Below are positions 32,231 to 43,060 of a stretch of DNA of 64,000 bases, one piece after another. Under the pieces are notes generated by a model. That model did no database searches and was not told the origin of the DNA. It saw only the letters and a program-made list of their open reading frames with translations. Both the position numbers and the translations under genes were made by a program. Source of the DNA: Myotis daubentonii (taxonomy: Eukaryota; Chordata; Mammalia; Chiroptera; Vespertilionidae); the NCBI RefSeq assembly GCF_963259705.1, contig NC_081847.1:94904671-94968670 (forward strand), written 5' to 3'. Numbering within the stretch: the stretch's first letter is position 1; each line of letters opens with the position of its first letter.

Positions 32231-32290
32231 AATCCAGGCCTGGACACGGGGGACACGGGGGACACGGGGGACACGGGGGACACGGGGCGG
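32231..32290. repeat. 9-bp tandem repeat
   Basis: GGGGGACAC-type units, about five and a half copies, at 32,236-32,287. Confidence 0.9.
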
Positions 32291-32459
32291 CAGGAGAGAG
32301 AAGACCATGTGCCCCTCCCCCATGAAGAGAGGAGAGCAGCGGTGACGAGAGCGAGTCCAGGAAACCCCTGGCTGAGCAGCATAAACCCAGCGCCTCCTGA
32401 GTCTTCATCAGGCCTCTCCCAGCCAACCGCCCCCTGGTCCCTGCAAGACAGTGGGCATT

Positions 32460-32794
32460 CCGTGTGTGTGAGTGTGTGTGTGAGCAAGTGTGTGTGTGAG
32501 TATGTGTGTGAGAATGTGTATGAGTGTGTGTGTTTGTATGTGTGTGTGTGTGAGCAAGTGTGTGTGTGAGTGTGCAAGTGTGTGTCTGTGAGTGTGTGTG
32601 TGAGTGTATGTGTGAATATGTTTGTGTGTGTGAGTGTGCGAGTGCAAGTGTGTGTGAGTGTGTCTGTGAGTGTGTGTGTGAGTGTATGTGTGAATATGTG
32701 TGTGTGAGTATGCGAGTGCAAGTGTGTGTGTGAGTGTGTCTGTGAGTGCGTGTGTGTGTGTGTGTGAATATGTATGTGTGAGTGAGTGTGCGAG

Positions 32795-32832
<38 letters not shown>

Positions 32833-32836
32833 AGCG
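32460..32836. repeat. Compound (TG)n microsatellite, about 375 bp
   Basis: TGTGTG runs broken by TGAG, TGAA and CAAG, with longer words such as 'GTGCGAGTGCAAGTGTGTG' recurring at 32,636, 32,707 and 32,787, so there is a secondary period of about 70-80 bp. The minus strand gives a 473-codon His/Thr-rich frame that is repeat-derived. Z-DNA-forming potential. Confidence 0.95.
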
Positions 32837-33740
32837 CACTCAGCCCAGCCTCGCGCCCTGACATCCTGGCCAGGACACACCCTCCCACAGGTGGGGAGGC
32901 AGGTGCTATGAGCGCAGGGGCGGGGCCGGAGGGGGCAGTTCGGTGCTAGGAGCGGGTGGATGGTGCCCTCCAGGTCACCCCACGTTCACGCTCCTGGGGT
33001 CCCAGCCCGTGGCGGGCCTGGCAGTTGCTGAAGCAGAAGTTTCAGGCGAACTGGCCAAGGTTATGCGGTGCCGCGGGGTCTCCGCCTCCCAGCCCAGATG
33101 GCAGGGGCGCTACGAGGCAGAGAACTCCGCTCCCGGCGGGCGGCACTTGGCACCATCACATCACGACCCCTCGCCCGGTGGACAGGCCGGCCTCCCCTCT
33201 GAAGGGCGGTGGGGGGGGGGGGCGCTCCAGAGAGGGAGTTCTCCACGAGGCCGGGGAGCGGCTGCTCTGGCTCTTCCTGAGCCGCTAGGGACGCTCGCAG
33301 CCGCGGGGGGGGGGGGGGGGGGCGGGCGGGCGGGAGGGAGAGGGGCGAGCGGGCGGCACCTGCAGGAAGCCAGCGGGCACGGGCTCCAAGCTCAGCATGG
33401 AATGACAAAGGACAGCTGATGGACATCAGCCTCCAAGTGGTCATTTACTTTAAAAGATTTTTAGAAAAAGTAAAAAAGAAACTGTCCACAGTGATGTTTA
33501 AATAAAGAGAACTGGACTGAAGGCGTATCATTCTGTTTCCTGGGGTCGGCAGCATTGTGTGCTCGGCTCCCTCATTTCAAAGCTTTTGATGAAAAATCGT
33601 GACTCCACCTGACGCATCCACTCCCCGCGGGGGCCGGAGTTACTACTTGCCTTACGTGTGCTCTTGGTGAAATGGTTTCACCGTCCCAAGATGCTGGACC
33701 CGTGTTCGGACTATAATTCTCACCAGTGTTTGTGTGTTTG
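32837..33740. other. Unassigned DNA with G runs
   Basis: GC-rich to 33,400 with long G runs at 33,211-33,222 and 33,306-33,325. 33,430-33,640 is AT-richer and repeat-free (TTTAAATAAAGAG, CTTTTGATGAAAAATCG) and could be conserved non-coding DNA. No gene. Confidence 0.4.
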
Positions 33741-33845
33741 CTTTATACATTTTTACTGATTTCAGACAGGAAGGGAGAGGGAGAGAGAGAGAGAGAAACA
33801 TCAACGATGAGAGAGAATTGTGGATCGGCTGCCTTCTGCCTGGCC
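33741..33845 (-). mobile_element. Truncated Ves SINE, minus strand
   Basis: Tail, GAGA block and 'GGATCGGCTGCCTTCTGCC' are present, then the element jumps to 'TGGCCAGACTGAGG'. The central and tRNA-like parts are missing. Confidence 0.85.
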
Positions 33846-33879
33846 AGACTGAGGCACCATCATTCCAGGTAGTTCCTTT

Positions 33880-34111
33880 ATTTTTTAAAACAGTTTTGTT
33901 GTTGTTTGTTGTTGTTTGTTTTGAGAGAGAGAGAGGGGGGGGAGAGAGAAAAACATCGATGTGAGAGCGCAACACGGACCGGCCGCCTCCTGCACACCCC
34001 CCACCGGGGATGCAGCCTGAAACCCGGGCCTGTGCCCTGAGCGGGAATCGAACCGTGACCCTTCAGGGCACGGGATGACGCCCAGCCGACCGAGCCTCGC
34101 CGGCCAGGGCA
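33880..34111 (-). mobile_element. Ves SINE, minus strand, variant tail
   Basis: A GTTGTTGTTTGTTGTTGTTTG tail replaces the usual A/T tail, followed by GAGA, CCGCCTCCTGCACACC, an inverted B box (GCGGGAATCGAACCG) and a head ending at CTCGCCGGCCAGGGC. Full length. Confidence 0.92.
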
Positions 34112-35085
34112 GCGTTTTCCATTTTTTAAGGAAATCAAGAGTCTGGCTATTCTCGTCAATGTTGGCGACGACATCAAAACTCTCCAAACCCCCCGTGAGC
34201 CAGCCAGCCCGTCTTGGGGCGGGATCAGCGCTGGGGGCCGGCGTGGGGCCTGCGTTAGGGAGGTGTGGGGACATCTTTCCAGACCGAGAAAAAACAAACA
34301 GACAAACAAACAAAACGGGCAGGTTTAGGAACATTTCCCGGCTTCTGAACTTGGACGCTGACACGGCTGCTGCGGGACCACATTCCTGTGACCCTGATGG
34401 ATTTCTCAGGCTTCTACACTCAGCGACGCCCAGACCACCCGTCCCCACCTCTATTGCTCTTGGAGGAGTTAGTCCCCAGGTGCTGCGCCCCATGGGAAGG
34501 TGGTGGGAAGAGTTACAGTTCCAACTGCATCCCGGACCTCAGGCCCCCACACACCAGCTTCATGCCCATCTCCCTGCCCCGTGCTACCCCTTGTACGCTT
34601 CCACAGCACGCTCACTTTGGTTAAAAAGCTACCCACACTGGTGAGAAAGAGGCATAAATACTGACTTCCACCACACGCCCATGGGTCACTGGAAACATAT
34701 TTTTCCTATAAGTTGTGTGACCTTTTTTTTGGCTCCAAACGTGTGCCCCTTCTCTCAGCTGCAAACAATGACCCTAAAGGAAACCCTGTCTCCTCCTCTC
34801 CGCGTGGGCGAGGGGACCGTCGCGCGTGCTGTGACCAGGATATCAGCTTGACGCTCACATCCGGCCTCTTGCCTCCACGAGAGAGACGGGAGTGTCTGGA
34901 ACATGTTTCTCACTCAGATGCTCCCAGCAAGGTCTTCCCGGAAGGGAAACAAGACAAACACTGAAAACGCACCCTGGTGAGCGGATGCCAGGTGAGCACC
35001 CCCCGCGCTTGCGGGTTCATCCCGGTTCCTGTGGTTCCTCAGGCTGTGCAGCATCCGGCAACCAGGGCCCGACACCTGCTCCCCA
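34112..35085. other. Unassigned DNA
   Basis: No gene or interspersed repeat. A short (ACAA)n-like stretch at 34,294-34,314. Confidence 0.4.
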
Positions 35086-35258
35086 ACACCTACCTCCTGC
35101 CTCCTGCCTCCTGCCTCCTGACACCTGCCCCCCAACACCTGCCTCCTCCTCCTGCCTCCTGACACCTGCCCCCCAACACCTGCCTCCTCCTCCTGCCTCC
35201 TGACACCTGCCCCCCAACACCTGCCTCCTCCTCCTGCCTCCTCCTCCTGCCTCGGCCG
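35086..35258. repeat. C-rich minisatellite, CCTCCTG words, 55-bp super-unit
   Basis: CCTGCCTCCTGACACCTGCCCCCCAACACCTG-type units repeat about three times with a CCTCCTCCTG inner repeat. Pyrimidine-rich on the plus strand. Confidence 0.92.
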
Positions 35259-35439
35259 GTGCGGCACCAGCTGTGTCCTCACGGCCCCCCAGCCAGGTGC
35301 CTCCACCTGAGCAGAGGGTCACACTTTGCATCGTCTCCCGACACGGCCAGCGCCCCTTCCACGGGCGGAAACGGGAGAGACGACTGAGTAGAAGAGGAAA
35401 GCCGGGGGGTGGGGGCGTGAGCCTGTGACGCCCCTTTGA

Positions 35440-36480
35440 CCGACGGGGAGTCACAGGAGGCCGCTGGCTCTGAGGAGGCGGCATCAGCAAGGGAACCTCA
35501 TTGGCGCCCGAGCGCCCGCAGAGCCCGGGACGTTCCCCGGACCCGGTCAGAGGCGGCCCACGGGGGCGCCCGCAGCGGGCGGTCACACGCACCTTAGTGT
35601 GAACACGCACCAGGCTCAGGGACGACGGAGCCTCGGTCACGGACACGGGAAATAACGGTTCCAGGCCGACCAGAGAGAACGCATTGATAACACGCATGTC
35701 AGGTTGGCGTCTTCACGGGCGCCCGCCAGGACGAATGCCGGGTTCACTAGGAAACCTTTCTCCTCCCACCGCCCGCCCAGCGGCTGAGGCCCAGGCCCGA
35801 GGCTCAACCTGCAGGCAGATCAACGAGGAGCAAAGAACGGGGCTGGGTACTCACGGGAGGAAGGAGGCTCGGGAGGCGGCCGGGGCTGAGCTGTGCGCCC
35901 CACGGGGAGGCGGCGTGGGCGTGGGGGCGGGCGGGCGGCGGGGCTGTCTGAGCGGGTTCGCCTCTCAGGTGGGGAGAGCTGACTCCCCGGAGTCTCTCAT
36001 TTGCCTTCACAGAGGAACTCCCCACCAGAGAGGACAATGTGCGTCGCGTCCATTAATCAGGGGCGTTAGAGAGCGTGGCCTGCCCTGCTGGCGCTCAACA
36101 AAGTAACCCCTCGGCCCAGGGGCCTCGCTGGGGGGCACGTTTTGGGGCCCTTCGCCCCCAAAGCCACTGGCGGGGCCAGGGCGCTGCCCACGGGGAGCCT
36201 GGGGGGATGGGTGTGCTTTCCTCCACGCTCACTTCCTGCCGGACGGCGAGAGGCAAAGCAGGAACGTGGGAGCGAGACCCGGGGAGTTGGGGGCGGATCT
36301 GAACGGACGTGAATCCGGAGGAGAGACGAGGAGGAAACGCCTGGAGCCGAGGGGGAGCCCCAGCTTCTCCCCCACCTGTGACCCCTCCAGGCACAGCCGA
36401 GTACGGGCGGCGGCTCCCGCGGCCCCACCGGGCACGGCTGGGCCGGGCGCTTGTGCCGGCTGGTGGGCGTTCACTGATGG
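35440..36480. other. CpG-dense segment without gene evidence
   Basis: CpG frequency is visibly high, for example about 15 in the 90 bases after 35,505, with no interspersed repeat. This could be a CpG island, but I see no promoter element, first exon or splice site. In a GC-rich minisatellite-bearing region it may only be background. Confidence 0.4.
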
Positions 36481-36707
36481 GCCCAGCGGAGGGGCCATGG
36501 AGGTGAGGGAGGTGGAGAAGACTGAAGGGGAGCCGAGAGGAGGTGACGCAATAGAGCCAGAGAGGGCAAGGCAGTGCTCAGGTGCGGGGGGGAGCGCCCC
36601 CCCAGAAAGACCTCAAAAGGGGGTCACCTTTGACAGTTCACCTGTAAACACAACCCACACCAGGTAAGAACAGAGAGAGGCAAGCTCACCTCAAGGAGAG
36701 AGCATCC
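36481..36707. other. Unassigned spacer
   Basis: Purine-rich single-copy stretch. Nothing recognised. Confidence 0.35.
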
Positions 36708-36932
36708 GCCCTGGCCGGTGCGGCTCAGTGGATAGGGCATCGGCCTGCAGACTGAGGGTCCCGGGTTCGATCCCGGTCAGGGCACATGCCCGGGTGTGGA
36801 CTCAATCCCCAGTGTGGGGCGTGCAGGAGGCAGCCGATCCATGATTCCCTCTCCTCATTGATGTTTCTCTCTCTCTCTCTCCCTCTCCCTTCCACTCTGA
36901 AATCAATTATATCTAATTTTTTTTTAATCTTC
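36708..36932 (+). mobile_element. Ves SINE
   Basis: Intact head (GCCCTGGCCGGTGCGGCTCAG), B box GGGTTCGATCCCGGTC, core and pyrimidine tract. The tail is AATCAATTATATC then T8. One of the best-preserved copies here. Confidence 0.95.
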
Positions 36933-37394
36933 AAGCCAAGACGCCGCTCAGATCCCTTCCAGGGACGTCACCTCCGTGGATTTCCTCGTGGCCCGGGGGC
37001 AGGGCCCTCGTGCTCTGTGTCCCCGACGGACACGGGGCCCTGTTTTCCCTGCAGCGTTACCAGCACCGGAGAGAACCGCCTTCCGGCCAATTGTCTGCTT
37101 TTCCAGCCCAGACACGGGAACCCTCTGTCGCTCAGCACAGCAGACCCTGGAGCGGGACCCGCACGTGGCTGCTCGTGAGAAAGTGGGAAGCGAAGGCCGT
37201 CCGCGTAGGCCAAGAGCTGCCCAAACGGGGAGACGCTGAGAAAGACGGGGGGGGGGGAGAGCCTTGAGAAATAGGCAGGAGACGGGGCACTGTCCGCGGA
37301 GAGTGAGAAACCACCCCTTTCCCACGCGGGCTGAGCAGCGATGGCACTGGCCAGGCCCTCCATGTGCCAGTGGGGTCGCCACGGACTGAAATGC
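36933..37394. other. Unassigned GC-rich DNA
   Basis: No gene; a G run at 37,249-37,257. Confidence 0.4.
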
Positions 37395-37790
37395 AGCCTC
37401 CACCAGACCGCTCACCCCTACCACTCACACCCCGACCCCCACCGCTCACACCCACTGCTCACACCCACACCACCACTCACACCCACTGCTCACACCTCTA
37501 CCCTACTGCTCACACCCACTGCTCACACTGACCGCTCACTCCTACCACTCATACCCCCACCCTACTGCTCACACTCACTGCTCACACCCACCGCTCACTC
37601 CTACTGCTCACACCCACACCATCACTCACACCCCTACCCCCACCGCTCACCCCTACCACTCACACCCATACCACCACTAACACCCACTGCTCACACCTCC
37701 ACCCTACTGCTCACACCCACTGCTTACACTGACCGCTCACCCCTACCACTCACACTCTGACCCCCACCGCTCACACCCACTGCTCACACA
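37395..37790. repeat. CTCACACCC minisatellite array
   Basis: Units of about 13-18 bp, such as CCACTGCTCACAC, CCCTACCACTCACAC and TGACCGCTCAC, in irregular order over 400 bp. Followed by a CA-rich simple repeat (37,790-37,872). A second block of the same units lies at 38,318-38,395. Confidence 0.93.
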
Positions 37791-37872
37791 GGCCACACAC
37801 ACCACACTACATATACACACCACACACCACACACCAGCCCTCCACATACACACCACACACACACACACCTGT
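37791..37872. repeat. CACACACCA simple repeat
   Basis: CA-rich low-complexity text grading out of the minisatellite to its left. Confidence 0.92.
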
Positions 37873-38317
37873 CGCTGTCTCCTGCCCCCCCGCCTGGTCC
37901 TGCCCCAGGAGACGACCTCAGAGGCTCGCTGATGCGGGTGGCGGGGCAAGAAGCCCTCTTGTTGAATTGCCTTCAGCCCAGGACCCCCCGTGGACAACTA
38001 CAGCCGTTCACAGCGGGCACACGGCCCCCTGTCCCCGGCCACATGTGCAGTGACCCCTGTGTCATCCTGGTGTCCACCCCCCACGGAGGGGCACTCAGTG
38101 GCTCTCCCTGCATCTGAGCAGGTCAGGAAGCCGCCAGGGCCCCAGAGCTGGTGAGCGAACTCTAACCCGGGCCCCTGCCTCTCCAGGCACGAGCTCTGAC
38201 CCTCGGGCTCCCCCAGCCTATCCCTGAGCAGGGACCCTGGGCACTTGGGGTGCACTGAGGTCCGGGGGTCTCGGGGCAGCAGAGAAACCACACAGTGCTG
38301 GCCTCGCACCAAGAATG
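37873..38317. other. Unique DNA between two blocks of one minisatellite
   Basis: Single-copy sequence, no gene recognised, separating the two halves of the CTCACACCC array. Confidence 0.5.
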
Positions 38318-38396
38318 GGTTCAGCTCACACCCCCACCCTGCTGCTCACACCCACTGCTCACACTGACCGCTCACCCCTACCACTCACACCCCCGC
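38318..38396. repeat. Displaced block of CTCACACCC minisatellite
   Basis: 'CCACCCTGCTGCTCACACCC', 'ACTGCTCACACTGACCGCTC' and 'CCCTACCACTCACACC' run in the same order as at 37,690-37,757. Confidence 0.92.
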
Positions 38397-38967
38397 CACC
38401 CCCATGCCCTGAACCCCTGAACGTTCACATTGGGCGCTTCCCTCACACCCTAGGTCTGGCCGGCAGGCCCACCTCTGGGGGTGCTGTGGGGTCCCCCCAA
38501 GTTCCCAGTCTCTCCGCACAGGGCACATGGTTTGCCCGCCTGCTTTCCCAAGAGTGAGAGTGACTCTAGGTCCGCCTGTTTCCTTCCCAGCCCCCTTCTC
38601 TTAAGGTCAAAATAAAGTTATTCCACCCAAACTGTCCGAGGAAAAGCTGAATGTCAAGCAACGCCAGCATTTCTAAGTCGCGGGTTATGTGCCCGGACCT
38701 CGGGGACGCCTCACAAGGAGAAGGGCCTCCCTCCAGTCAGTGTCCTCCAGCTGTTCTCGTGGTCGCGGCTCACTCCGCGCTCACGTGGCAAGTTCCACGG
38801 ACGGAGCTGAGCGCAGCTGAGCTCTGTCCCTGGATCCTTACCCACAGCAGCGCGAGGCCTGAGCAGCCCTGCCCGCCCTCCTCCATCTGTGCAAAGAGCC
38901 GGCTCTTCCTGCAGCTCCTCTGACCTATAAGCAGCCACTCGGATCGGGATCAGCCAGACCAGCCACA
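38397..38967. other. Unassigned spacer
   Basis: Single-copy DNA. AATAAAGTTATTCC at 38,609 could act as a polyadenylation signal, but nothing points to a transcript end. No gene. Confidence 0.4.
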
Positions 38968-39241
38968 GGATGTCACTCTTACTCCACACATGCACACACG
39001 CACACACATACACACACAGGATGTCACTCTTACTCCACACACACACATGCGCGCGCACACACGCACATGCACATGCACACACATGCATACACACACATGC
39101 ACACACAGGATGTCACTGTCACTCCACACACACACGTGTGCACACACAAGCATGCACACACACATGCACACACACAGGGTGTCACTGTCACTACACACAC
39201 ACACACACACATGCACATACACACAGGATGTCACTGTCACT

Positions 39242-39282
<41 letters not shown>

Positions 39283-39286
39283 ATCT
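38968..39286. repeat. Compound (CA)n with a repeated 20-base insert
   Basis: CA-rich text in which AGGATGTCACTCTTACTCCAC, or its variant ..CACTGTCACTCCAC, recurs five times (about 38,968, 39,018, 39,108, 39,177, 39,227). So it is a long-unit satellite with CA spacers of 30-70 bp rather than a plain microsatellite. A pure (CA)n of about 38 bp ends it. Confidence 0.94.
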
Positions 39287-39461
39287 GTCCGTCATGAACC
39301 CTCCCAGGATGGCTGCGGTTCTCGCCTCCTCCGAGCCCAGGCCCCGCCATGCTCCTCTGGTGCCCACAGCACCGCGGCCCACACAGCCGCTGGCACGAAT
39401 GGTGAGAGAAAGCCTTACCCTCACGGAGTCCGAGGAGGCGGATTTTAGATCATCAGGGAGG
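39287..39461. other. Unassigned spacer
   Basis: Short stretch to the left of a Ves; its last 13 bases are the SINE's target copy. Nothing else recognised. Confidence 0.4.
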
Positions 39462-39675
39462 TTTTTTTTAAATATATTGTTACTGATTTCAGAGAAGAGG
39501 GGAGAGGGAGAGAGATGAAACATCCATGATGAGAGGGAATCATGGCTCGGCTGCCTCCTGCACGCCCCCCACCGGGGATTTGAGCCCACAGCCCGGGCCT
39601 GTGCCCTGACTGGGAGTCGAACCCTGACCTCCTGGCTCATAGGTCGATGGCCAACCACTGAGCCACGTGGCCAGG
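39462..39675 (-). mobile_element. Ves SINE with 13-bp target duplication, minus strand
   Basis: Full inverse Ves order. Flanked by CATCAGGGAGGTT (39,451-39,463) and CACCAGGGAGGTT (39,676-39,688), 12 of 13 matching, as expected for L1-driven retroposition. Confidence 0.94.
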
Positions 39676-39688
39676 CACCAGGGAGGTT

Positions 39689-40515
39689 CCACTAAAGCAG
39701 CAGGAACAGCAATCCCAGTATCAGGGAGCTTTGAGCCATAAAGAGGGAGGAAGAGGGAGAAAGCCTTTGACCTCTAAAGAGTGGCCGTGGGTTAGCCTGG
39801 ACGTAGCTTTCCTATCGATAAAAGTCCCTTGGGCACGGGTCACCCCAACGTTCTCCACGCCCCACAGCAGCAGGCAGAGTCGGGGCACAGAGAGCCGGCC
39901 CTTTCTCAGAGAGCCGGCGTCTACAGAGGAGCCGCGTGAGCCCGGCATCTGCCAGGCTGTGCCGGAGCCGGCAGCTCGCTCTGCGCGGACACGGCTCACA
40001 GAGGCCTTGTGGTCCTCGCTATGACGCGTGTCGTCTCAGCCACGCCCGAGGCGGAGCGGCCGGTGCGGACCACACCTCCCACGGCGGGACGGCGAGGGTC
40101 CGGGACGAGCTGTGGCTACGGGCACAGTCCAGGTCACACTCAGGTCAAGGTCACGCTGCGCACCACTCCCTTCGTGGGAAAGGGTTGTATGAACCCCCTT
40201 TGCACCGAGCACACGTTGGATTTAGAGTGAAAGGTTTTCATGGAGGAGGCTGGCCAGCGGAGCGTCATTCAGCAGCGACAGTCTGAAGTCACCCTTCCCG
40301 AGGCTCTTACTGAGCACGTGCTGTCTGAGTAAACGCATCTAACGTCCCCCTTCTGTGCCTGCCAATCACAAGACACCCTCCCACAGAAAGCGGTAAAAAC
40401 CTGAGGTGGCCAGGGCGAGGGAGACCCATTGGTCATGCGGACGTGCTTCGGCGTCTGCTCGCCATGCATACTGAGTGACTCTGTCCGAGTCACCGTCTCA
40501 GGGCACCTTGCTCAG
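39689..40515. other. Unassigned GC-rich DNA
   Basis: No gene or repeat recognised. Confidence 0.4.
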
Positions 40516-40710
40516 CACGAGGACGGGCAGCACAGGGACGGACAGCACGGGGACGGACAGCACGGGGACGGACAGCACGGGGACGGGCAGCACGGGGACG
40601 GACAGCACGGGGACGGGCAGCACGGGGACGGGCAGCACGGGGACGGACAGTACGGGGACGGACAGCACGGGGACGGGCAGCACGGGGACAGACAGCACGG
40701 GGAGGAGGAC
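40516..40710. repeat. 15-bp minisatellite, 12-13 units
   Basis: Unit CACGGGGACGG(A/G)CAG with an exact 15-bp period from 40,516 to 40,695 and a degenerate last unit. Because 15 is a multiple of three, frames stay open through it on both strands (Gly-Asp-Gly-Gln-His, Thr-Gly-Ser or Pro-Arg-Ala-type repeats); none has other coding support. Confidence 0.96.
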
Positions 40711-42095
40711 GGGGAGGAGGAGGGCAGAGAGATGCAAACCAGCTAGCGGGGCAGGAAGGTGCCGGACACCCTGGCCAGGACCCAGCAGGTGCGAAGACGG
40801 AGGGCGTGGGGCAGGGGCACGTGGTGGGACCCGCGTGGGGCTCGGAGGACGCGATGCCGCGTGGAGTGGAAGAAAGGCTGTCACACCGAGAGAGCCCCGC
40901 GGCCCCGCCTAAGGAGAGGCACCGCACGCGGCGTTCCCGGGCCCCTGGGGGACAGGACGCCCGCCAGGTGCAGGGCAGCATCGAGAACCAGCTGCCTGGG
41001 CGCTCGGTGACCTGCTTCCCCCCTCGGGTCAGTGGCCAGCGAGGCCGCCTTTGGGCACGAAAAAAAGGCAGAAAGAAGCTCAGGCAAAGACGCTTCCTGG
41101 CTTTTGAGGCATTTTGAGTCCGAGACGCTCTCGGCGGGCGCTGCTGTCTGCACTCAGCTTTGGTGGCTTAGGTTCTCTGTCCCTCTTCACAGCTTGTCCA
41201 GGCCGGTGGCCGCAGAAGATCGCCAAAAGTTTCCCACGGGGACAGCAGGTGGCGCTGTCTCCTCTCCTAGGAGGGTCTCTAAGTGCCTCCTGGAGCTGGG
41301 CAGCTGGAGGAGAGCGCGGAGCCCCAAGGCCACAGGCACAGGCTGTTCTCCAGTCCTGGCCTCCACCCGCCGCCCGGGGCGGGAGAGCGGAGCAGCCTGC
41401 ACACAGGGCAGCAGGGAGGTGGCCCGGGTTCCCAGCGCAGTCAGCAGGGGCCAGCTCGCTGTTTAGGACGCCTGCGTTTTGAGCCCTTTGACGACCTTGT
41501 CCTTGTTCCTGCGAATCAAGAGTGGCTTCCCAGCGTGTTGGTGCCACTGCTGTTCCATCCACAGCCACAGCCCCACTTCCCTCCGCGGCAAGACCGAGCG
41601 GCCGTGTCTGGACGGGACACTGAGGCCAGCAGCTCTGGACCGGCCGAGCGTGCACCTGGGACTCAGGAGCCGCCGCCACGAGGGGAGAAGCCGGAGCCTC
41701 GCCCAGGTGGGAGCCAGCTTGGCTCTCGTGTCCCGGAGCCCAACACGGCCGGGCCTGGCCTCTGCTCCCTTACGACCCTCCATGTCTCTTCAGGTCCCAG
41801 GATCACACGCCTGCTCGCGGCTGCGTGTTCTGGAGGTTCGCACGTGGTTGCTGGGGTGTCTGTGATTCCACACGGAAACCAGGGCCCCTCCGCAGCCCGT
41901 GTCGACTTCAGAGAAAAGCAATGTTCTCGCTGCTGGCAAAACGCCAGCACCCAGATGCCAGTCACCAGCCCTCCCTCCATCAGGAGGCCGCGAGGTGGGG
42001 CGGGAGGGGGGGCGCAAGTGGCCCTGCCCCACATCTGTCAGGGCCTCCCAGGGCCGGAGCTGGTCGGCCCAGACTTCTCCTCGATCTTTTCTCTG
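40711..42095. other. Unassigned CpG-rich DNA with one CTCF-like site
   Basis: Open frames on both strands (up to 393 codons extending into the CT array) lack domains. CTCF-like motif at 41,242-41,255 is listed separately. Confidence 0.4.
41242..41255 (+). promoter_or_regulatory. CTCF-like motif
   Basis: ACAGCAGGTGGCGC matches CCASYAGRKGGCRS at all positions but the first. Binding is not shown. Confidence 0.5.
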
Positions 42096-42137
42096 AAGTG
42101 CTCCCAACCCTCCCTCTCTCCCTCCCTCTCTCCCTCC

Positions 42138-42190
<53 letters not shown>
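42096..42190. repeat. (CT)n / CTCC low-complexity array
   Basis: CCCTCTCTCCCTCC units grading into a pure CT dinucleotide run of about 45 bp. Purine/pyrimidine mirror symmetry gives H-DNA potential. Confidence 0.96.
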
Positions 42191-43060
42191 CCCTCTTCCT
42201 CCCTCCTGCCCTCCCTTTCCTTGCCTCCCAGACCAGAGGCTGCTGCTACCAGCTTCTGACCACAATGCACTTCAGCTCCCACCAAGGAGTGTGGTTGACC
42301 CTGCGGGAACGTGCTCCTGGCAGCAGCGGGCAGAGCCGGGATGGCATCCGACAGGGCACCCAACATTCCCCCCCCCCCGACAAAGGGGCATCTGGCCCAG
42401 TACGGCCACAGTGTCGAGGCCCGGAAGCCCTGCTCCAAGCGGCCTCTTGGTCCCCCGCCCATAACACCGGCTCCGTAATCTACACGTCACCTCTCAGTGA
42501 CCTGTCCGTTGTCCTCTATGGACCGTGACTCTCCAAAGACTCCATCTTCACCGCGTGTCCCTTTCTTGGGTGTTTGTCTAACGTCTGGAACAGGCAGGTG
42601 CCCTCTGCGTGGTGGTGAGAGAACAGATACAAGAACCTTTCAAACGAGTGAGCAAGGAGACTGGCTACTGTCGGGAGAACTGTGACACGCCAACCCCGCA
42701 CACAGATTATGCTTTCGAGTTATGATACCGGGACTAAAACGACTTTTCAAATGAACGTTATTCTATGCCTTCTTCTTAAAGATAAGGAGAAATTATAGAA
42801 TCTTCCAGGAAGCACATGCCATGTCTCTAAAAGCTGTGGAATCACAGGCTGGTTTCTGCATTTGCATCCCACGGCCAGGAATAGCCGTCTTCCAGGTTCC
42901 CTTAGGAAGAACCTCCCTTGACAACCTCCCCGCCCAGCTGTGATCAGCAAGTCAATACCATGTCATCAAGAACAGCCACTCTCACTAACCAGCGTATGGG
43001 AGTCTCATCTGTAAACCTCTTTGCACATCTACGAGCTACCGTTCAATATTAAGGCCATCA
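42191..43060. other. Unassigned DNA
   Basis: GC-rich to about 42,500, then AT-richer and repeat-free to 43,060. No gene recognised. Confidence 0.4.

Noticed and set aside
31459..32880. 473-codon minus-strand frame
   Set aside because: Half of it is a TG/CA microsatellite read as His-Thr; the rest crosses L2 relics. No family resemblance.
35440..36480. CpG-island promoter
   Set aside because: CpG density is high but no initiator, first exon, splice donor or downstream gene is visible, and GC is high through much of the window.
36708..36932. tRNA gene suggested by the B-box GGTTCGATCCC
   Set aside because: It is the tRNA-derived head of a Ves SINE followed by the SINE core and tail; no cloverleaf with an anticodon arm is supported. 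The same holds for all other Ves copies.
40475..40912. Overlapping repeat-peptide frames on both strands
   Set aside because: Result of the 15-bp array period being a multiple of three; no independent coding evidence.
41283..42464. 393-codon plus-strand frame
   Set aside because: Runs through the CT microsatellite as Ser/Leu/Pro; no recognisable domain, and competing frames exist on the other strand.
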